In this document: positions 10,160 through 19,530 of the stretch, piece by piece
How the letters are laid out: each line of letters starts with the position of its first letter
How positions within the stretch are numbered: position 1 is the first letter of the stretch
DNA from: Pasteurellaceae bacterium Macca
GTDB taxonomy: Bacteria; Pseudomonadota; Gammaproteobacteria; Enterobacterales; Pasteurellaceae
Assembly (NCBI GenBank): GCA_023101485.1
Contig: LVZB01000001.1
Coordinates: 1,351,001 to 1,415,000, forward strand
DNA: 64,000 bases
Reading direction: 5' to 3'
Translations under genes and position numbers: made by a program
The notes under the pieces: model-generated
Seen by the model: the letters and a program-made list of their open reading frames with translations, nothing else
What the model was told of the DNA's origin: nothing
The model's database searches: none

Positions 10160-11494
10160 TTAAATCAACACATTGGCAAGGGCAATCCCCACACAACACG
10201 CCGTCCCCACACCAATTAATCCCGGCACCATAAAGCTGTGGTTAAAGTAGTATTTGCCGATCTTCGTTGTCCCCGTTACGTCAAAATTGACTGTTGCAAT
10301 ATCCGAAGGATAGTTCGGGATAAAGAAGTAAGCATAGGTCGCAGGCATTAAGCCCACCAATAATGGTGCTGGCAAGCCAATAGCAATCCCGACTGGGAGT
10401 AACATTTTCGCCGTGACCGCTTGGCTATTGACCACCACTGATACCGCAAACAGAGCGAAAGCGAATGTCCAAGGTTGAGCTTGAATCATCTCCGTTACCC
10501 CAGCGCGGAAAGACGGCATCGCATGGGTAAAATAGGTATCACTCATCCACGCAATACCGAAAATCGCAATCGTTGCCACCATACCCGATTTAAACACCAC
10601 ACCGTTTGGCACTTTTTTCACGTCTGTTTTCGTGGCATAAAGAATAATCCCCCCGAAGGCTAACATCACGATCTGGATAATTTTATCCATCCCCGCCACT
10701 TTTCCGGTGTCTGCCATTACCGGTTTTAATGATGGGAACATTGCAATGCCGACAATAGTGAAAATCGCTAAAATAAAGAGATAAACCGCATGTTTCGCAC
10801 TTTGTGGTAACACTTCATTAAGAGAAGTGCTACTTGTTTCTTCAATCTGTTTGCGCCAAACGGGATCTTGCATACGGCGTTGGAATTCAGGATCATCTTG
10901 TAATTCTTTACCACGACGCAGGCTATATAAAGACATCGCCACCATACCCGTAAAGGTTGCACTAATCGTGACCGCCACAATGTTTAACAGTGTTACCCCT
11001 TCAAAACCAGGTAATTTCGTGATCTCCGTTAAATAAAACGCCACCGCCGCGGAAAGAGGGCTACCAGTAATCCCTAATTGAGAAGCCACAGAAGCAGCGG
11101 CCATTGGGCGTTCTGGGCGGATATTATTTTTTAGGGCAATATCACCGATGATCGGCATAATGGAATAAACCGAATGCCCCGTGCCAAGCATTAAGGTCAT
11201 AACATAGGTGACCAACGGGCCAAGGAGCGTGATGCGTTTTGGATTTTTACGCAAAATGCGTTCCGCGATTTGTAACATATATTTCAAACCGCCGGCGGCT
11301 TCTAAAACCGAAGCACAGGTTACTACCGCTAAAATCACAAGCATCACATTAATAGGCGCTTTAGAAAGGGGCATTTTGAGGATAAAAACTTCCACAAATA
11401 AGCCAATACCAGACACCACGCCTAAGCCAATGCCACCAAAACGGCTTCCTGCATAGAGGAAAGCTAATAGGAGTAAAAACTCAAAATAGAGCAT
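10160..11494 (-). CDS. dcuB: Anaerobic C4-dicarboxylate antiporter, DcuA/DcuB family
   Basis: Inner-membrane carrier exchanging fumarate, malate or aspartate for succinate during fumarate respiration. The 444-residue protein is hydrophobic throughout, with about ten to twelve membrane spans. It carries family segments such as GTGHSVYSIMPIIGDIALKNNIRPERP, interrupted here only for length (family block at roughly residues 103-130), a QLGITGSPLSAA motif and a C-terminal NHSFMVPGLIGV. It resembles E. coli DcuB more than DcuA as far as I recall the sequences; the DcuA/B choice is the uncertain part. A candidate FNR site lies upstream, fitting anaerobic control. An IS1016-type element is inserted 138 bp upstream of the start. 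Confidence 0.85.
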   Translation of the reverse strand: MLYFEFLLLLAFLYAGSRFGGIGLGVVSGIGLFVEVFILKMPLSKAPINVMLVILAVVTCASVLEAAGGLKYMLQIAERILRKNPKRITLLGPLVTYVMTLMLGTGHSVYSIMPIIGDIALKNNIRPERPMAAASVASQLGITGSPLSAAVAFYLTEITKLPGFEGVTLLNIVAVTISATFTGMVAMSLYSLRRGKELQDDPEFQRRMQDPVWRKQIEETSSTSLNEVLPQSAKHAVYLFILAIFTIVGIAMFPSLKPVMADTGKVAGMDKIIQIVMLAFGGIILYATKTDVKKVPNGVVFKSGMVATIAIFGIAWMSDTYFTHAMPSFRAGVTEMIQAQPWTFAFALFAVSVVVNSQAVTAKMLLPVGIAIGLPAPLLVGLMPATYAYFFIPNYPSDIATVNFDVTGTTKIGKYYFNHSFMVPGLIGVGTACCVGIALANVLI

Positions 11495-11571
11495 AAAGAC
11501 CTCACAAATAATTAAGATGCGTCATATTCTAATCAAAAAGATGCGTATTTTTGTTAAAAATTTGCGGAAAT

Positions 11572-11585
11572 TTTATTTTGATCAA
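11572..11585 (-). promoter_or_regulatory. Candidate FNR box upstream of the dcuB-like gene
   Basis: On the minus strand TTGATCAAAATAAA matches the FNR consensus TTGATnnnnATCAA at nine of ten positions. It is centred about 84 bp upstream of the ATG. Anaerobic activation of dcuB by FNR is known in E. coli. The site was found by eye in an AT-rich region, so chance is possible. Confidence 0.4.
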
Positions 11586-11632
11586 TTTTTCTAATGTTTA
11601 TTTTCTTCTCTTACCCATTTCAGATAAAATTT

Positions 11633-12351
11633 GGGGCTGTCCTAGATAACGACTAAAAACTCGATTTGGGTTAAGATAGTCAAATGAGAAAAAGTCGTTT
11701 AAGTCAGCACAAACAAAATAAACTTATTGAACTGTTTGTTGCAGGAGTTACAGCGAGAACTGCTGCTGAACTAGTGAATGTAAACAAGACAACTGCCGCT
11801 TACTATTTTCATCGCTTGCGATTTCTTATCTATCAAAACAGCCCACATTTGGAGATGTTTGATGGGGAAATAGAAGCCGATGAAAGCTATTTTGGTGGTA
11901 CACGCAAAGGCAAGCGTGGACGTGGTGCAGCGGGTAAAACTGCGGTATTCGGGCTGTTGAAACGCAATGGCAAAGTTTATACTGTTGCCGTACCGAACAC
12001 GCAATCCGCCACGTTGTTACCGATAATTCGAGAACAAGTTAAGCCTGATAGCATTGTTTACACGGATTTCTATCGAAGTTATGATGTACTTGATGTGAGT
12101 GAATTTAATCATTTTCGTATCAACCATAGTACGCACTTTGCAGAAAAACAAAATCACATTAACGGAATTGAGAATTTCTGGAACCAAGCAAAACGCCATT
12201 TACGCAAATTTAATGGTATTCCCAAAGCTCATTTTGAGCTGTATTTGAAAGAATGTGAATGGCGTTTTAATCACAGTAACTTAAAGTCTCAAATTTCCTT
12301 TCTAAAACAATTAGTTAAAGATAGTTTGGTCTAGTTATCTAGGACAGCCCC
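11633..12351 (+). mobile_element. IS1016-type insertion sequence (IS1595 family), copy 1
   Basis: Terminal inverted repeats GGGGCTGTCCTAGATAAC (11633-11650) and its complement (12334-12351) bound a 719-bp element with one transposase gene. Flanks share only AATTT, in a low-complexity context, so there is no convincing 8-9 bp target duplication; past recombination or decay is likely. The right end lies at the very 3' end of gltX and supplies its last codons and stop. Confidence 0.93.
11684..12334 (+). CDS. IS1016-type transposase (ISXO2-like DDE domain), copy 1
   Basis: Transposase of 216 residues. An N-terminal helix-turn-helix-like region ([20 protein letters not shown]) precedes an ISXO2/DDE_Tnp_IS1595 domain. 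The domain contains [11 protein letters not shown] (first catalytic Asp), VYTDFYRSY (second Asp), and an [17 protein letters not shown] segment with the last catalytic residue region. Intact frame, near-identical to the copies at 40.4 and 62.6 kb (E/G and D/E differences near the C terminus). Its TAG stop overlaps the gltX stop on the other strand through a shared CTAG. Confidence 0.93.
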   Translation: MRKSRLSQHKQNKLIELFVAGVTARTAAELVNVNKTTAAYYFHRLRFLIYQNSPHLEMFDGEIEADESYFGGTRKGKRGRGAAGKTAVFGLLKRNGKVYTVAVPNTQSATLLPIIREQVKPDSIVYTDFYRSYDVLDVSEFNHFRINHSTHFAEKQNHINGIENFWNQAKRHLRKFNGIPKAHFELYLKECEWRFNHSNLKSQISFLKQLVKDSLV

Positions 12352-13788
12352 AATTTTTTTTTCCTGAATAAAAGCAATAGCTTTTTCAAGGCGTGCAAGT
12401 GTGCGTTCTTTGCCCACTAATTTAGCTGTGATATCCATTGATGGCGATTGCCCTGTGCCAGTAACGGCAAGGCGAAACGGCATACCGACTTTCCCCATAC
12501 CGATGTCTAATTCCGCTGCTGTTTGGCTCATGGCGTCGTGGATGGCTTCTACCGTCCAATCACATTGAGTCAATTTTGCTAATAATGTGCTTAATGGCGC
12601 AAGGGCTTCTGGTTTAAAGTTTTTCGCTGCCGCTTTTTCTTCATAGTGCTCGAACTCTTCATAGAAATAACGGCTTTGTGCCGCCAACTCTTTTAAGGTT
12701 TTTGCCCGTTCGCCTAATACAGGGATAATTTCTGCCAACGGCGCGCCATTGTGGTAATCAATGCCCTGTTGTTGCATATGCCATTCAAGGTGTTTGGCGA
12801 CATAATTGGCATCCAGAGTGCGGATGTAATGGTGGTTAAGCCATAACAATTTTTCGGTATTAAAAGCACTCGCTGATTTACTCACGGAATGAATATCAAA
12901 GAGGTTAATCATCTCTTCACGAGTGAAGATCTCTTGGTCGCCATGCCCCCAGCCTAAACGCACGAGGTAGTTTATCAACGCTTCGGGTAAATAGCCGTCA
13001 TCACGATATTGCATCACACTCACTGCACCATGGCGTTTAGAGAGTTTTTGCCCGTCATCGCCGTTAATCATCGACACATGGGCATAAGTTGGAATCGGCG
13101 CGCCAAGGGCTTTTAAAATATTGATTTGGCGAGGGGTATTGTTGATATGATCTTCCCCACGAACCACATGGGTGATCCCCATATCCCAGTCATCAACCAC
13201 CACACAGAAATTGTAGGTTGGTGAGCCATCTGTACGGCGGATAATTAAATCGTCTAATTCGCTATTGCTGATCTCAATACGCCCACGCACGGCATCATCA
13301 AAAATCACCGAACCTTCCTGCGGATTTTTAAAACGGACAACATGGGGTTCATTCGGGGAGCGATTTTCTGCACCAAGGCAATGACGGTCGTAACGAGGTT
13401 TTTCTTTATTCGCTTCTTGTTCATTACGCAAGGCTTCTAAACGATCTTTTGTACAGTAGCAACGGTAGGCTAAACCTTGTTCAATCATTTGGTCGATCAC
13501 TTGGTTGTAGCGATCAAAACGTTTCGTTTGGAAGTAAGGCCCATGTTCCCAGCTAAGATCTAACCATTCCATTCCCTCAATAATTGCCGCTGTGGCTTCT
13601 GGGGTGGAGCGTTCAAGATCGGTATCTTCAATGCGTAGTACAAATTCACCTTGATTATGTTTTGCATATAACCAAGAGTAAAGGGCTGTACGCGCGCCAC
13701 CAACGTGTAGATAGCCCGTTGGGCTTGGGGCAAAGCGGGTACGGACTTTGACATTAGGATCGAGGGGGAAAAGGGTTTCAATCTTCAT
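12331..13788 (-). CDS. gltX: Glutamyl-tRNA synthetase with IS-derived C-terminal tail
   Basis: Charges tRNA-Glu with glutamate; class I aminoacyl-tRNA synthetase. The HIGH-type motif lies in [15 protein letters not shown] near residue 20, and the KMSKS-type motif is KLSKR at residues 248-252. Length is 485. The last residues, GAVLDN followed by TAG, are read from the inverted repeat of the adjacent IS copy, so the native C terminus (probably only a few residues after AIAFIQEKK) has been replaced. The catalytic and anticodon-binding parts are complete, so function is probably kept. ATG at 13788 starts the conserved N terminus directly. Confidence 0.95.
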   Translation of the reverse strand: MKIETLFPLDPNVKVRTRFAPSPTGYLHVGGARTALYSWLYAKHNQGEFVLRIEDTDLERSTPEATAAIIEGMEWLDLSWEHGPYFQTKRFDRYNQVIDQMIEQGLAYRCYCTKDRLEALRNEQEANKEKPRYDRHCLGAENRSPNEPHVVRFKNPQEGSVIFDDAVRGRIEISNSELDDLIIRRTDGSPTYNFCVVVDDWDMGITHVVRGEDHINNTPRQINILKALGAPIPTYAHVSMINGDDGQKLSKRHGAVSVMQYRDDGYLPEALINYLVRLGWGHGDQEIFTREEMINLFDIHSVSKSASAFNTEKLLWLNHHYIRTLDANYVAKHLEWHMQQQGIDYHNGAPLAEIIPVLGERAKTLKELAAQSRYFYEEFEHYEEKAAAKNFKPEALAPLSTLLAKLTQCDWTVEAIHDAMSQTAAELDIGMGKVGMPFRLAVTGTGQSPSMDITAKLVGKERTLARLEKAIAFIQEKKIGAVLDN

Positions 13789-13926
13789 TTAATATCGCCT
13801 ATTTAAGTTTGAATGTTGCAGAGAAAAAGATTTCCGCATTTTACGCCCATTGGCGAGAAAAAGGCGAAAAAAATCGGCACTTTGGGCGAAAAATTCAGCG
13901 AACAGGCAATTTTTCATAAAAAGCAA

Positions 13927-13954
13927 TTGACGGATTTTTTCAGCCCCCTATAAT
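13927..13954 (+). promoter_or_regulatory. Promoter of the tRNA-Val cluster
   Basis: TTGACG (13927-13932), 16-bp spacer, TATAAT (13949-13954), followed by the GC-rich discriminator GCGCCC. This is a near-consensus sigma-70 promoter of the stable-RNA, stringently controlled type, ending about 15 bp before the first tRNA. Confidence 0.85.
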
Positions 13955-13969
13955 GCGCCCCACAACAGC

Positions 13970-14045
13970 GGGCGATTAGCTCAGTTGGGAGAGCACCTCC
14001 CTTACAAGGAGGGGGTCACTGGTTCGAGACCGGTATCGCCCACCA
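13970..14045 (+). tRNA. tRNA-Val (anticodon TAC), copy 1
   Basis: 76 nt including encoded CCA; 7-bp acceptor stem GGGCGAT/ATCGCCC, anticodon loop CTTACAA giving UAC, T loop TTCGAGA. First of four identical genes behind a strong promoter. Confidence 0.97.
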
Positions 14046-14088
14046 CTCTTTTTTAAGAGTTCGCTGTTGGTAATGTTGTTCTTTAAGT

Positions 14089-14164
14089 GGGCGATTAGCT
14101 CAGTTGGGAGAGCACCTCCCTTACAAGGAGGGGGTCACTGGTTCGAGACCGGTATCGCCCACCA
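14089..14164 (+). tRNA. tRNA-Val (anticodon TAC), copy 2
   Basis: Identical in sequence to copy 1, encoded CCA present, 43 bp after it; co-transcribed. Confidence 0.97.
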
Positions 14165-14220
14165 CTTCAAACAACATTCACCCAAATTTAAGGTTCTCAT
14201 AAGCAATTTTGCTTTTAAGT

Positions 14221-14296
14221 GGGCGATTAGCTCAGTTGGGAGAGCACCTCCCTTACAAGGAGGGGGTCACTGGTTCGAGACCGGTATCGCCCACCA
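14221..14296 (+). tRNA. tRNA-Val (anticodon TAC), copy 3
   Basis: Identical to copies 1 and 2, encoded CCA present, 56 bp spacer before it. Confidence 0.97.
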
Positions 14297-14344
14297 CTTA
14301 ACCTTAAATATCACTTCAAATTGGCAATGCACTTGCTAAGAAGT

Positions 14345-14420
14345 GGGCGATTAGCTCAGTTGGGAGAGCACCTCCCTTACAAGGAGGGGGTCACTGGTTC
14401 GAGACCGGTATCGCCCACCA
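14345..14420 (+). tRNA. tRNA-Val (anticodon TAC), copy 4
   Basis: Identical to the other three, encoded CCA present, last gene of the array. I see no strong terminator right after it; a T-rich tract (CTTTTCCTCTTATTCTC) follows. Confidence 0.97.
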
Positions 14421-14571
14421 CTACTTTTCCTCTTATTCTCTTATTCTCTTTCAGAAACAGATTAACAAATTTTCAATAAAATCAGACCGCTTGTTTGGAT
14501 AGGCTTTTTGTTATGCAAACACGAATTTCCCCTTTTTCCTATTTCAATTTAAGAATAAACATGCCGCCCAA

Positions 14572-14606
14572 TAAAAAAGCCCTTTCCCAAGGGAAAAGGC
14601 TTTGCA
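14572..14606 (-). terminator. Terminator of satP
   Basis: AAAAAGCCCTTTCCC and GGGAAAAGGCTTT form a stem with a short loop; on the minus strand it ends in TTTTTTATT, 30 bp past the satP stop. Confidence 0.75.
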
Positions 14607-14632
14607 AAAAATCAGTAAAATTTGACCGCTTG

Positions 14633-15202
14633 TTACGCTTTTTTCGGCTCGCCGATTGGTAATACTGTGCGACCAAAGCTCTCATTGATGATGTCCGCCG
14701 CCGCTAAGTAGAAAGCAAAGAATGCGGTTAATAAACCGAAGTTACCACCAATATGAGTAATGCTGTGATTTCCGGTGAAATCCCCTGCTGCTAAAAGGTA
14801 GAAGGTGATAGTCAGGGAAAGGAAAATCGCTTGTAAGGCACGGGCTTTTGGCAGTGTACCGATAAACATCATCAGTGTGAATGTTCCCCAAACCACTAAA
14901 TACCAACCCACGAAATCTGCGGATACTGTGGCTGCAAAAAAGGTTTTAAGTAATGCAAAAGACCACCAGAATGCACCGTAGCTAGTAAATGCGGTGAAAC
15001 CAAAGGTATTTCCCTTCGCAAATTCAAACATACCTGCGATCATCTGTGCAGTACCGCCAAAGGCAAAGCCCATTGCTAAGACTAAGCCGACGTTATCGCC
15101 AGAAAAAGTGCCGTTGTTGATTAAGCTTAATAACCATGTAGTTAAAGCAAAGCCACATAAACCGAGTGGCGCTGGATTGGTTGAAGATGTAGTTAAAGAC
15201 AT
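14633..15202 (-). CDS. satP: Acetate/succinate-proton symporter, GPR1/FUN34/YaaH family
   Basis: Small inner-membrane transporter for acetate and succinate uptake. The 189-residue protein has six predicted membrane spans and the family signature NPAPLGL at residues 9-15 near the N terminus. A conserved GMFEFAKGNTFGFTAF segment lies in the middle and FGRTVLP near the C terminus. It lies 14 bp downstream of potD on the same strand, so the two may share a transcript, although the functions are unrelated. Confidence 0.9.
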   Translation of the reverse strand: MSLTTSSTNPAPLGLCGFALTTWLLSLINNGTFSGDNVGLVLAMGFAFGGTAQMIAGMFEFAKGNTFGFTAFTSYGAFWWSFALLKTFFAATVSADFVGWYLVVWGTFTLMMFIGTLPKARALQAIFLSLTITFYLLAAGDFTGNHSITHIGGNFGLLTAFFAFYLAAADIINESFGRTVLPIGEPKKA

Positions 15203-15216
15203 TAAGCCTCCGAAAA

Positions 15217-16266
15217 TTAACGATTTGTTCTTAATAAATTCCAGTATTTTTCATAGGTTTCAATGGCATTGCCCACGTCCCCTTGTAAAATACCTTTTTC
15301 AATTTCTTCCACTGGTGGAAAAATTAGCGGATCATTCGCCGTTTCTGCACTGAGTAAGGCTTTCACGCCCTCATTTGGCATAGAGAAGCCCATTGTTTCA
15401 ATCACTTCTTTTGCACTTTCTGGACGCAATAAGAAATCAATAAATCGATGTGCTGCCTCTTTGTTTTTCGCATTTTTTGGAATGGCGTAGTTATCCATCC
15501 ACACAATTGCTCCCTCTTTTGGGAAGATAAATTGTAAGTTTGGATTTTCCATTTTTGCCCGATGGGCAGAGCCTGTCCACTGCATTCCAAGAGAAACTTC
15601 ACCTTGTAAATACGGTATTTCAGGCGAGTCTGAATTAAACACCAATACGTTTGGTAGAAGTTTCACTAAACGCTCGTAAGCGGTTTTAATTTCCTCGGCA
15701 TTTTCGGTATTCGGCGATTTGCCGTCTAACAATAATGCAATATGGAACACCTCACGAGCATCATTCATTAGCAATACTTTGCCTTTGAATTCTTCTTTCC
15801 ACAGATCGCCCCAGCTTGTTAAGCCTTTCGGGTCAATCTCGGCACTATTTACCCCAATGCCAGTTAAACCATATACATAGGGTAAAGAAAATTTATTTTC
15901 TGGATCAAAAGGTTTACCTAATAGAGAAGGTGACACATTTGCCAGATTTTTGAGTTTACTTTTATCTAATTCGGCAAGCATTCCTTCTTTTGCCATTTTG
16001 CCTACATAGTAACTGGATGGGAACACGATGTCATAACCACCACCGTCTGAAAGTTTCAATTTAGAGTACATCTCTTCATTACTCTCAAAGGTAGAGTAAA
16101 TCACCTCAATCCCTGTTTCTTTGGTAAATTTTTCCAATAACGAAGAAGGCACATACTCCGTCCAGTTATACACATAGAGTTTTTCCGCAGCTTGCACACT
16201 CACAGCAGAAAATGCCACCGCAACAGCGATAATTTTTGCAAAAAATGCACGACCAAATTTGATCAA
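15217..16266 (-). CDS. potD: Spermidine/putrescine-binding periplasmic protein PotD
   Basis: Substrate-binding subunit of the polyamine ABC importer. A signal peptide (residues about 1-26, cleavage after VSVQA) precedes a 349-residue bacterial extracellular solute-binding protein starting [18 protein letters not shown], the typical PotD opening. [12 protein letters not shown] and QWTGSAHRA segments also fit the family. No potABC genes are adjacent, so this is a solitary binding protein like the second PotD copy in H. influenzae. An upstream run of about 185 bp holds its promoter and the next gene's terminator. Confidence 0.92.
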   Translation of the reverse strand: MIKFGRAFFAKIIAVAVAFSAVSVQAAEKLYVYNWTEYVPSSLLEKFTKETGIEVIYSTFESNEEMYSKLKLSDGGGYDIVFPSSYYVGKMAKEGMLAELDKSKLKNLANVSPSLLGKPFDPENKFSLPYVYGLTGIGVNSAEIDPKGLTSWGDLWKEEFKGKVLLMNDAREVFHIALLLDGKSPNTENAEEIKTAYERLVKLLPNVLVFNSDSPEIPYLQGEVSLGMQWTGSAHRAKMENPNLQFIFPKEGAIVWMDNYAIPKNAKNKEAAHRFIDFLLRPESAKEVIETMGFSMPNEGVKALLSAETANDPLIFPPVEEIEKGILQGDVGNAIETYEKYWNLLRTNR

Positions 16267-16390
16267 TTTTTTTGTCCTCTTAGAAAAGGTGAGAAAACCA
16301 TTCGGGTTGACTAATTTTTACAGGAAAGTAACCCTTCATACCCCTCATTTAAAGGGCGGTGAAGTATAGCTATTTTGTCTGTGATTTGCC

Positions 16391-16430
16391 ATAAAAAAGG
16401 GCGATTTTATCGGAAAATCGCCCCTTCAAT
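16391..16430 (-). terminator. Terminator of the HI1420-type gene
   Basis: GGGCGATTTT (16399-16408) and AAAATCGCCC form a 10-bp stem with a 5-nt loop; on the minus strand it runs into TTTTTTAT, 25 bp past the stop. Confidence 0.8.
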
Positions 16431-16451
16431 TTTTATTGAAAGCGCTTTATA

Positions 16452-16781
16452 TTAGGCTCGAACGTTTGCCTCTGTTTCAGTAGTAGTGGCTATTGTTGGA
16501 ATTAACGTAAGATTTAAGGCTTTTAGAATAGCTTGGATTGTCTCAAATCTCGATTTGCTATCACGAGATAGCGTTTTATAGAGACTTTCTCGGCTTAACC
16601 CGCTGTATTTAGCAAGTTGAGTCATTCCCCTTGCTCTTGCAACTGTATTTAATGCTTCTAAAAAATCGCCTTGATCGCCTGTACGTAAGGTCTCAGCTAA
16701 ATAAGCCTGTATGGTTTCTTCATCTGTTAAAAATTCAGCTGGATCATAAAGTCTTGTTTTAATATGCGGTTTTAGTGCCAT
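16452..16781 (-). CDS. HI1420-type addiction-module antidote, without its toxin
   Basis: DNA-binding antitoxin-like protein of 109 residues. It has the N-terminal YDPAEFLTDEETIQAYL segment and a helix-turn-helix (MTQLAKYSGLSRESLYKTLS) followed by SRFETIQAILKALNL. This is the pattern of the family first named from H. influenzae HI1420. That family normally lies directly behind a RelE-like toxin gene (HI1419). Here only 149 bp separate it from the 3' end of ubiD, and no toxin frame is present on either side. AGGAG lies 8 nt before the ATG. It may be an orphan regulator or the residue of a broken module. Confidence 0.85.
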   Translation of the reverse strand: MALKPHIKTRLYDPAEFLTDEETIQAYLAETLRTGDQGDFLEALNTVARARGMTQLAKYSGLSRESLYKTLSRDSKSRFETIQAILKALNLTLIPTIATTTETEANVRA

Positions 16782-16891
16782 TTTGCTTTCTCCTATGTTA
16801 ATCCTTCATCATTGCCTTTTGCTCTATTGTAATCACTTGGCTACACAAGTCACAAATCACAAGTCTAAGGAAAAAATTTTAATCCCTTTTC

Positions 16892-16926
16892 AAACAATAA
16901 AGCCTACACAATGTAGGCTTTATCAC
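16892..16926 (-). terminator. Terminator of ubiD
   Basis: ATAAAGCCTACA and TGTAGGCTTTAT form a 12-bp stem around a 3-nt loop just past the ubiD stop. Confidence 0.75.
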
Positions 16927-16930
16927 TTCA

Positions 16931-18397
16931 TCACTCAATCCCCAAACTCTCCCAAATTTCATCGATTTTTTTAACCACATCGGGATCTTTTTCAATCGGC
17001 GTCCCCCACTCTCGGGTGGTTTCGCCTGCCCATTTATTGGTGGCATCGATCCCCATTTTGGAGCCTAATCCTGCAACGGGGGAGGCAAAATCGAGGTAAT
17101 CAATGGGTGTATTTTCGATTAAGGTGCTATCCCTTGCTGGATCACAGCGTGTGGTAATCGCCCAGATCACATCCTTCCAATCCCGAGCATTGACATCCTC
17201 ATCACACACAATCACAAATTTAGTGTACATAAACTGCCCTAGGAATGACCACACTCCCATCATTACACGCTTTGCGTGGCCGGCGTACTGCTTTTTCATT
17301 GTTACCACTGCCAAGCGGTAGGAACAACCTTCCGGCGGAAGATAAAAATCGACAATTTCAGGGAATTGCTTTTGTAAAATCGGGATAAACACTTCGTTTA
17401 ACGCTTCCCCAAGCACAGCAGGCTCATCTGGTGGTCGCCCTGTATAGGTGGAATGGTAAATGGCATCTTTACGCATTGTGATGTGAGTTACCGTAAAGAC
17501 AGGGAAATATTCCTGTTCGTTGTAGTAGCCCGTGTGATCGCCATAAGGTCCTTCTAAGGCGGTTTCATTTAGGTCGATATAACCTTCTAACACAATTTCC
17601 GCACTCGCCGGCACTTCTAACTCGTTACTCAGGGATTTCACTACTTCTGTTTTATGCCCCCGTAATAAGCCAGCAAAGGCATATTCAGATAAGGTATCTG
17701 GAATCGGCGTCACGGCGGCTAAAATGGTGGCAGGATCAGCACCTAATGCCACAGAAACAGGGAAAGGCTGATTTGGATTCGCTTCTTTCCATTCGTGGAA
17801 ATCCAACGCTCCGCCACGGTGAGAGAGCCAACGCATAATCAGCTTATTTTGACCAATCAGCTGTTGGCGATAAATGCCTAAATTTTGCCGTTTTTTATAA
17901 GGTCCTTGGGTAATAGTTAGCCCCCAAGTAATCAGGGGAGCGACATCGCCTTTCCAGCAGTGCATAATCGGCAGTTTCGTCAGATCGACTTCATCCCCCG
18001 TCAGCACGACTTGCTGGCACGGTGCTCGGCTTACCACTTTACTTGGCATATTAAGCACTTGTTTCCATTGAGGAAGTTGCCCAATCAGATCTTTAAAGCC
18101 TTTCGGCGGTTCAGGCTCTTTTAAAAATGCCAATAATTTGCCGAGTTCTCGCAACGCAGAAACATCTTCCTGCCCCATCCCCATTGCCACCCGTTTTGGC
18201 GTGCCGAAGAGGTTACATAGCACCGGCATGTCAAAACCCTTCGGGTTTTCAAACAAGAGTGCCGGCCCATCCTTGCGGAGAGTACGGTCGGCAATTTCCG
18301 TCATTTCTAAATAGGGATCGATTTCTTGCATAATGCGTTTTAACTCGCCTTGCTGTTCTAATTGGGCAAGAAAATCCCGTAAATTCTGATATTTCAT
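16931..18397 (-). CDS. ubiD: 4-hydroxy-3-polyprenylbenzoate decarboxylase
   Basis: Prenylated-FMN-dependent decarboxylase of ubiquinone synthesis. The 488 residues show the UbiD layout: N-terminal [22 protein letters not shown], central [20 protein letters not shown] (flavin and metal binding region), [13 protein letters not shown] with the catalytic Glu region, and C-terminal DATNKWAGE. The enzyme needs UbiX-made prenyl-FMN; ubiX is not in the window. ATG at 18397 starts the conserved N terminus. It is transcribed away from znuA. Confidence 0.95.
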   Translation of the reverse strand: MKYQNLRDFLAQLEQQGELKRIMQEIDPYLEMTEIADRTLRKDGPALLFENPKGFDMPVLCNLFGTPKRVAMGMGQEDVSALRELGKLLAFLKEPEPPKGFKDLIGQLPQWKQVLNMPSKVVSRAPCQQVVLTGDEVDLTKLPIMHCWKGDVAPLITWGLTITQGPYKKRQNLGIYRQQLIGQNKLIMRWLSHRGGALDFHEWKEANPNQPFPVSVALGADPATILAAVTPIPDTLSEYAFAGLLRGHKTEVVKSLSNELEVPASAEIVLEGYIDLNETALEGPYGDHTGYYNEQEYFPVFTVTHITMRKDAIYHSTYTGRPPDEPAVLGEALNEVFIPILQKQFPEIVDFYLPPEGCSYRLAVVTMKKQYAGHAKRVMMGVWSFLGQFMYTKFVIVCDEDVNARDWKDVIWAITTRCDPARDSTLIENTPIDYLDFASPVAGLGSKMGIDATNKWAGETTREWGTPIEKDPDVVKKIDEIWESLGIE

Positions 18398-18543
18398 ATA
18401 ATTACCTCATTCATTGCCCGAAAGTATAGCAAACAAGCGGTCGTTTTCTGTGGAAAATTTGCAACGTAAATTTCCATAAAAAAATAATGGATATATAGGC
18501 GATTTATGCTACAATTTGTTTTATCTTAAAAAGGAGACCTCTT

Positions 18544-19467
18544 ATGTTAAAAAAAAGTATGCTTGCACTCGCTTTATGTGGTGCAGTTAGTGTTCAAGCT
18601 AATGTACTTAGCACCATTAAGCCCCTTGGTTTTATCGCTAATGCCATCACAGACGGTGTTACCGAAAGTCAAGTCCTTCTGCCGGTGAGCGCTTCGCCCC
18701 ACGATTACAGCCTAAAACCTTCCGATGTGGCGCAACTTCAATCGGCACAATTAGTCCTTTGGGTGGGGGATGAAATGGAAACCTTCCTCGAAAAAAGTAT
18801 CCTGAAATTACCCAAAGAGAAAGTGCTCACCTTGGGAAAAATTCCCGAAGTGGAAGACCTCGTAGAGAGTAGCCATAAGCCTCATAAAGCAGGGGAAGCA
18901 CATCATGAACATCAACACGAACACGATCATAGTCATGGCGAACATCATCACGATGAAGATTGGCATATTTGGCTTTCTCCGCAAACCAGCGAAGTGATTG
19001 CCAGCCACATTGCCGAACGGCTGATTGCTCAAATGCCGGAGCAAAAGGCGAAAATTGAAGCGAATCTTGCCGACTTTAAACACCATTTAGCCAACAAACA
19101 GCAAACCCTTCGCCAACAATTAGCGAAAGTACAAGGCAAGGGGTACTACACCTTCCACGATGCCTACGGCTATTTTGAAAAAGCCTTTGGGCTAAATTCA
19201 TTGGGTTCATTTACCATTAACCCAACCGTCGCACCGGGGGCAAAAACATTGCAGAACATTAAACAGCATATTGCTGAACATAAAGCCCTCTGCCTATTTA
19301 CCGAACCCCAATTTACCCCCAAAGTGGTTGAAAGTTTGAGTAAGAATACCTCAGCAAAAGTCGGTGCGCTCGATCCATTAGGGGCAAAAATCACACCAAG
19401 CAAAACCGCTTACCTTGAATTTTTACAAGCCCTTGGGGATGAATTTTCTCGCTGTTTAGCGCCATAA
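18544..19467 (+). CDS. znuA: Zinc ABC transporter periplasmic binding protein
   Basis: High-affinity zinc capture protein of the ZnuABC importer. A signal peptide (residues 1-19, ending SVQA) is followed by a 307-residue cluster A-I binding protein. Expected zinc ligands are His in ASPHDYSL, a His/Asp/Glu-rich loop at about residues 117-140, FHDAYGYFE, and a later acidic site. The His-rich loop is the mark of zinc rather than manganese specificity. znuBC are not adjacent. AAGGAG lies just before the ATG, and TGCTACAAT upstream is a plausible extended -10. Zur control is expected from the family, but I could not identify a clear Zur box. Confidence 0.93.
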   Translation: MLKKSMLALALCGAVSVQANVLSTIKPLGFIANAITDGVTESQVLLPVSASPHDYSLKPSDVAQLQSAQLVLWVGDEMETFLEKSILKLPKEKVLTLGKIPEVEDLVESSHKPHKAGEAHHEHQHEHDHSHGEHHHDEDWHIWLSPQTSEVIASHIAERLIAQMPEQKAKIEANLADFKHHLANKQQTLRQQLAKVQGKGYYTFHDAYGYFEKAFGLNSLGSFTINPTVAPGAKTLQNIKQHIAEHKALCLFTEPQFTPKVVESLSKNTSAKVGALDPLGAKITPSKTAYLEFLQALGDEFSRCLAP

Positions 19468-19495
19468 TACCTCCCTTGGTATCACTGATTGCAAA

Positions 19496-19530
19496 CAAAA
19501 AGGGCTAGTCATGCGACTAACCCTTTTTTA
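19496..19530. terminator. Bidirectional terminator between znuA and ilvM
   Basis: AAAAAGGGCTAGTC and GACTAACCCTTTTT form a stem with A and T runs on both sides, between two convergent genes. Confidence 0.85.

Noticed and set aside
11625..12359. 8-bp target duplication for IS copy 1
   Set aside because: Only AATTT matches across the flanks in a T-rich context; not better than chance.
14067..14339. 90-codon open frame across the tRNA cluster
   Set aside because: It is a translation of tRNA-Val copies 2 and 3 and the spacer; its repeated peptide simply mirrors the tRNA repeats.
16783..16930. Possible RelE-like toxin remnant before the HI1420-type gene
   Set aside because: The gap translates to no toxin-like segment in any frame that I could read; the ubiD terminator occupies part of it.
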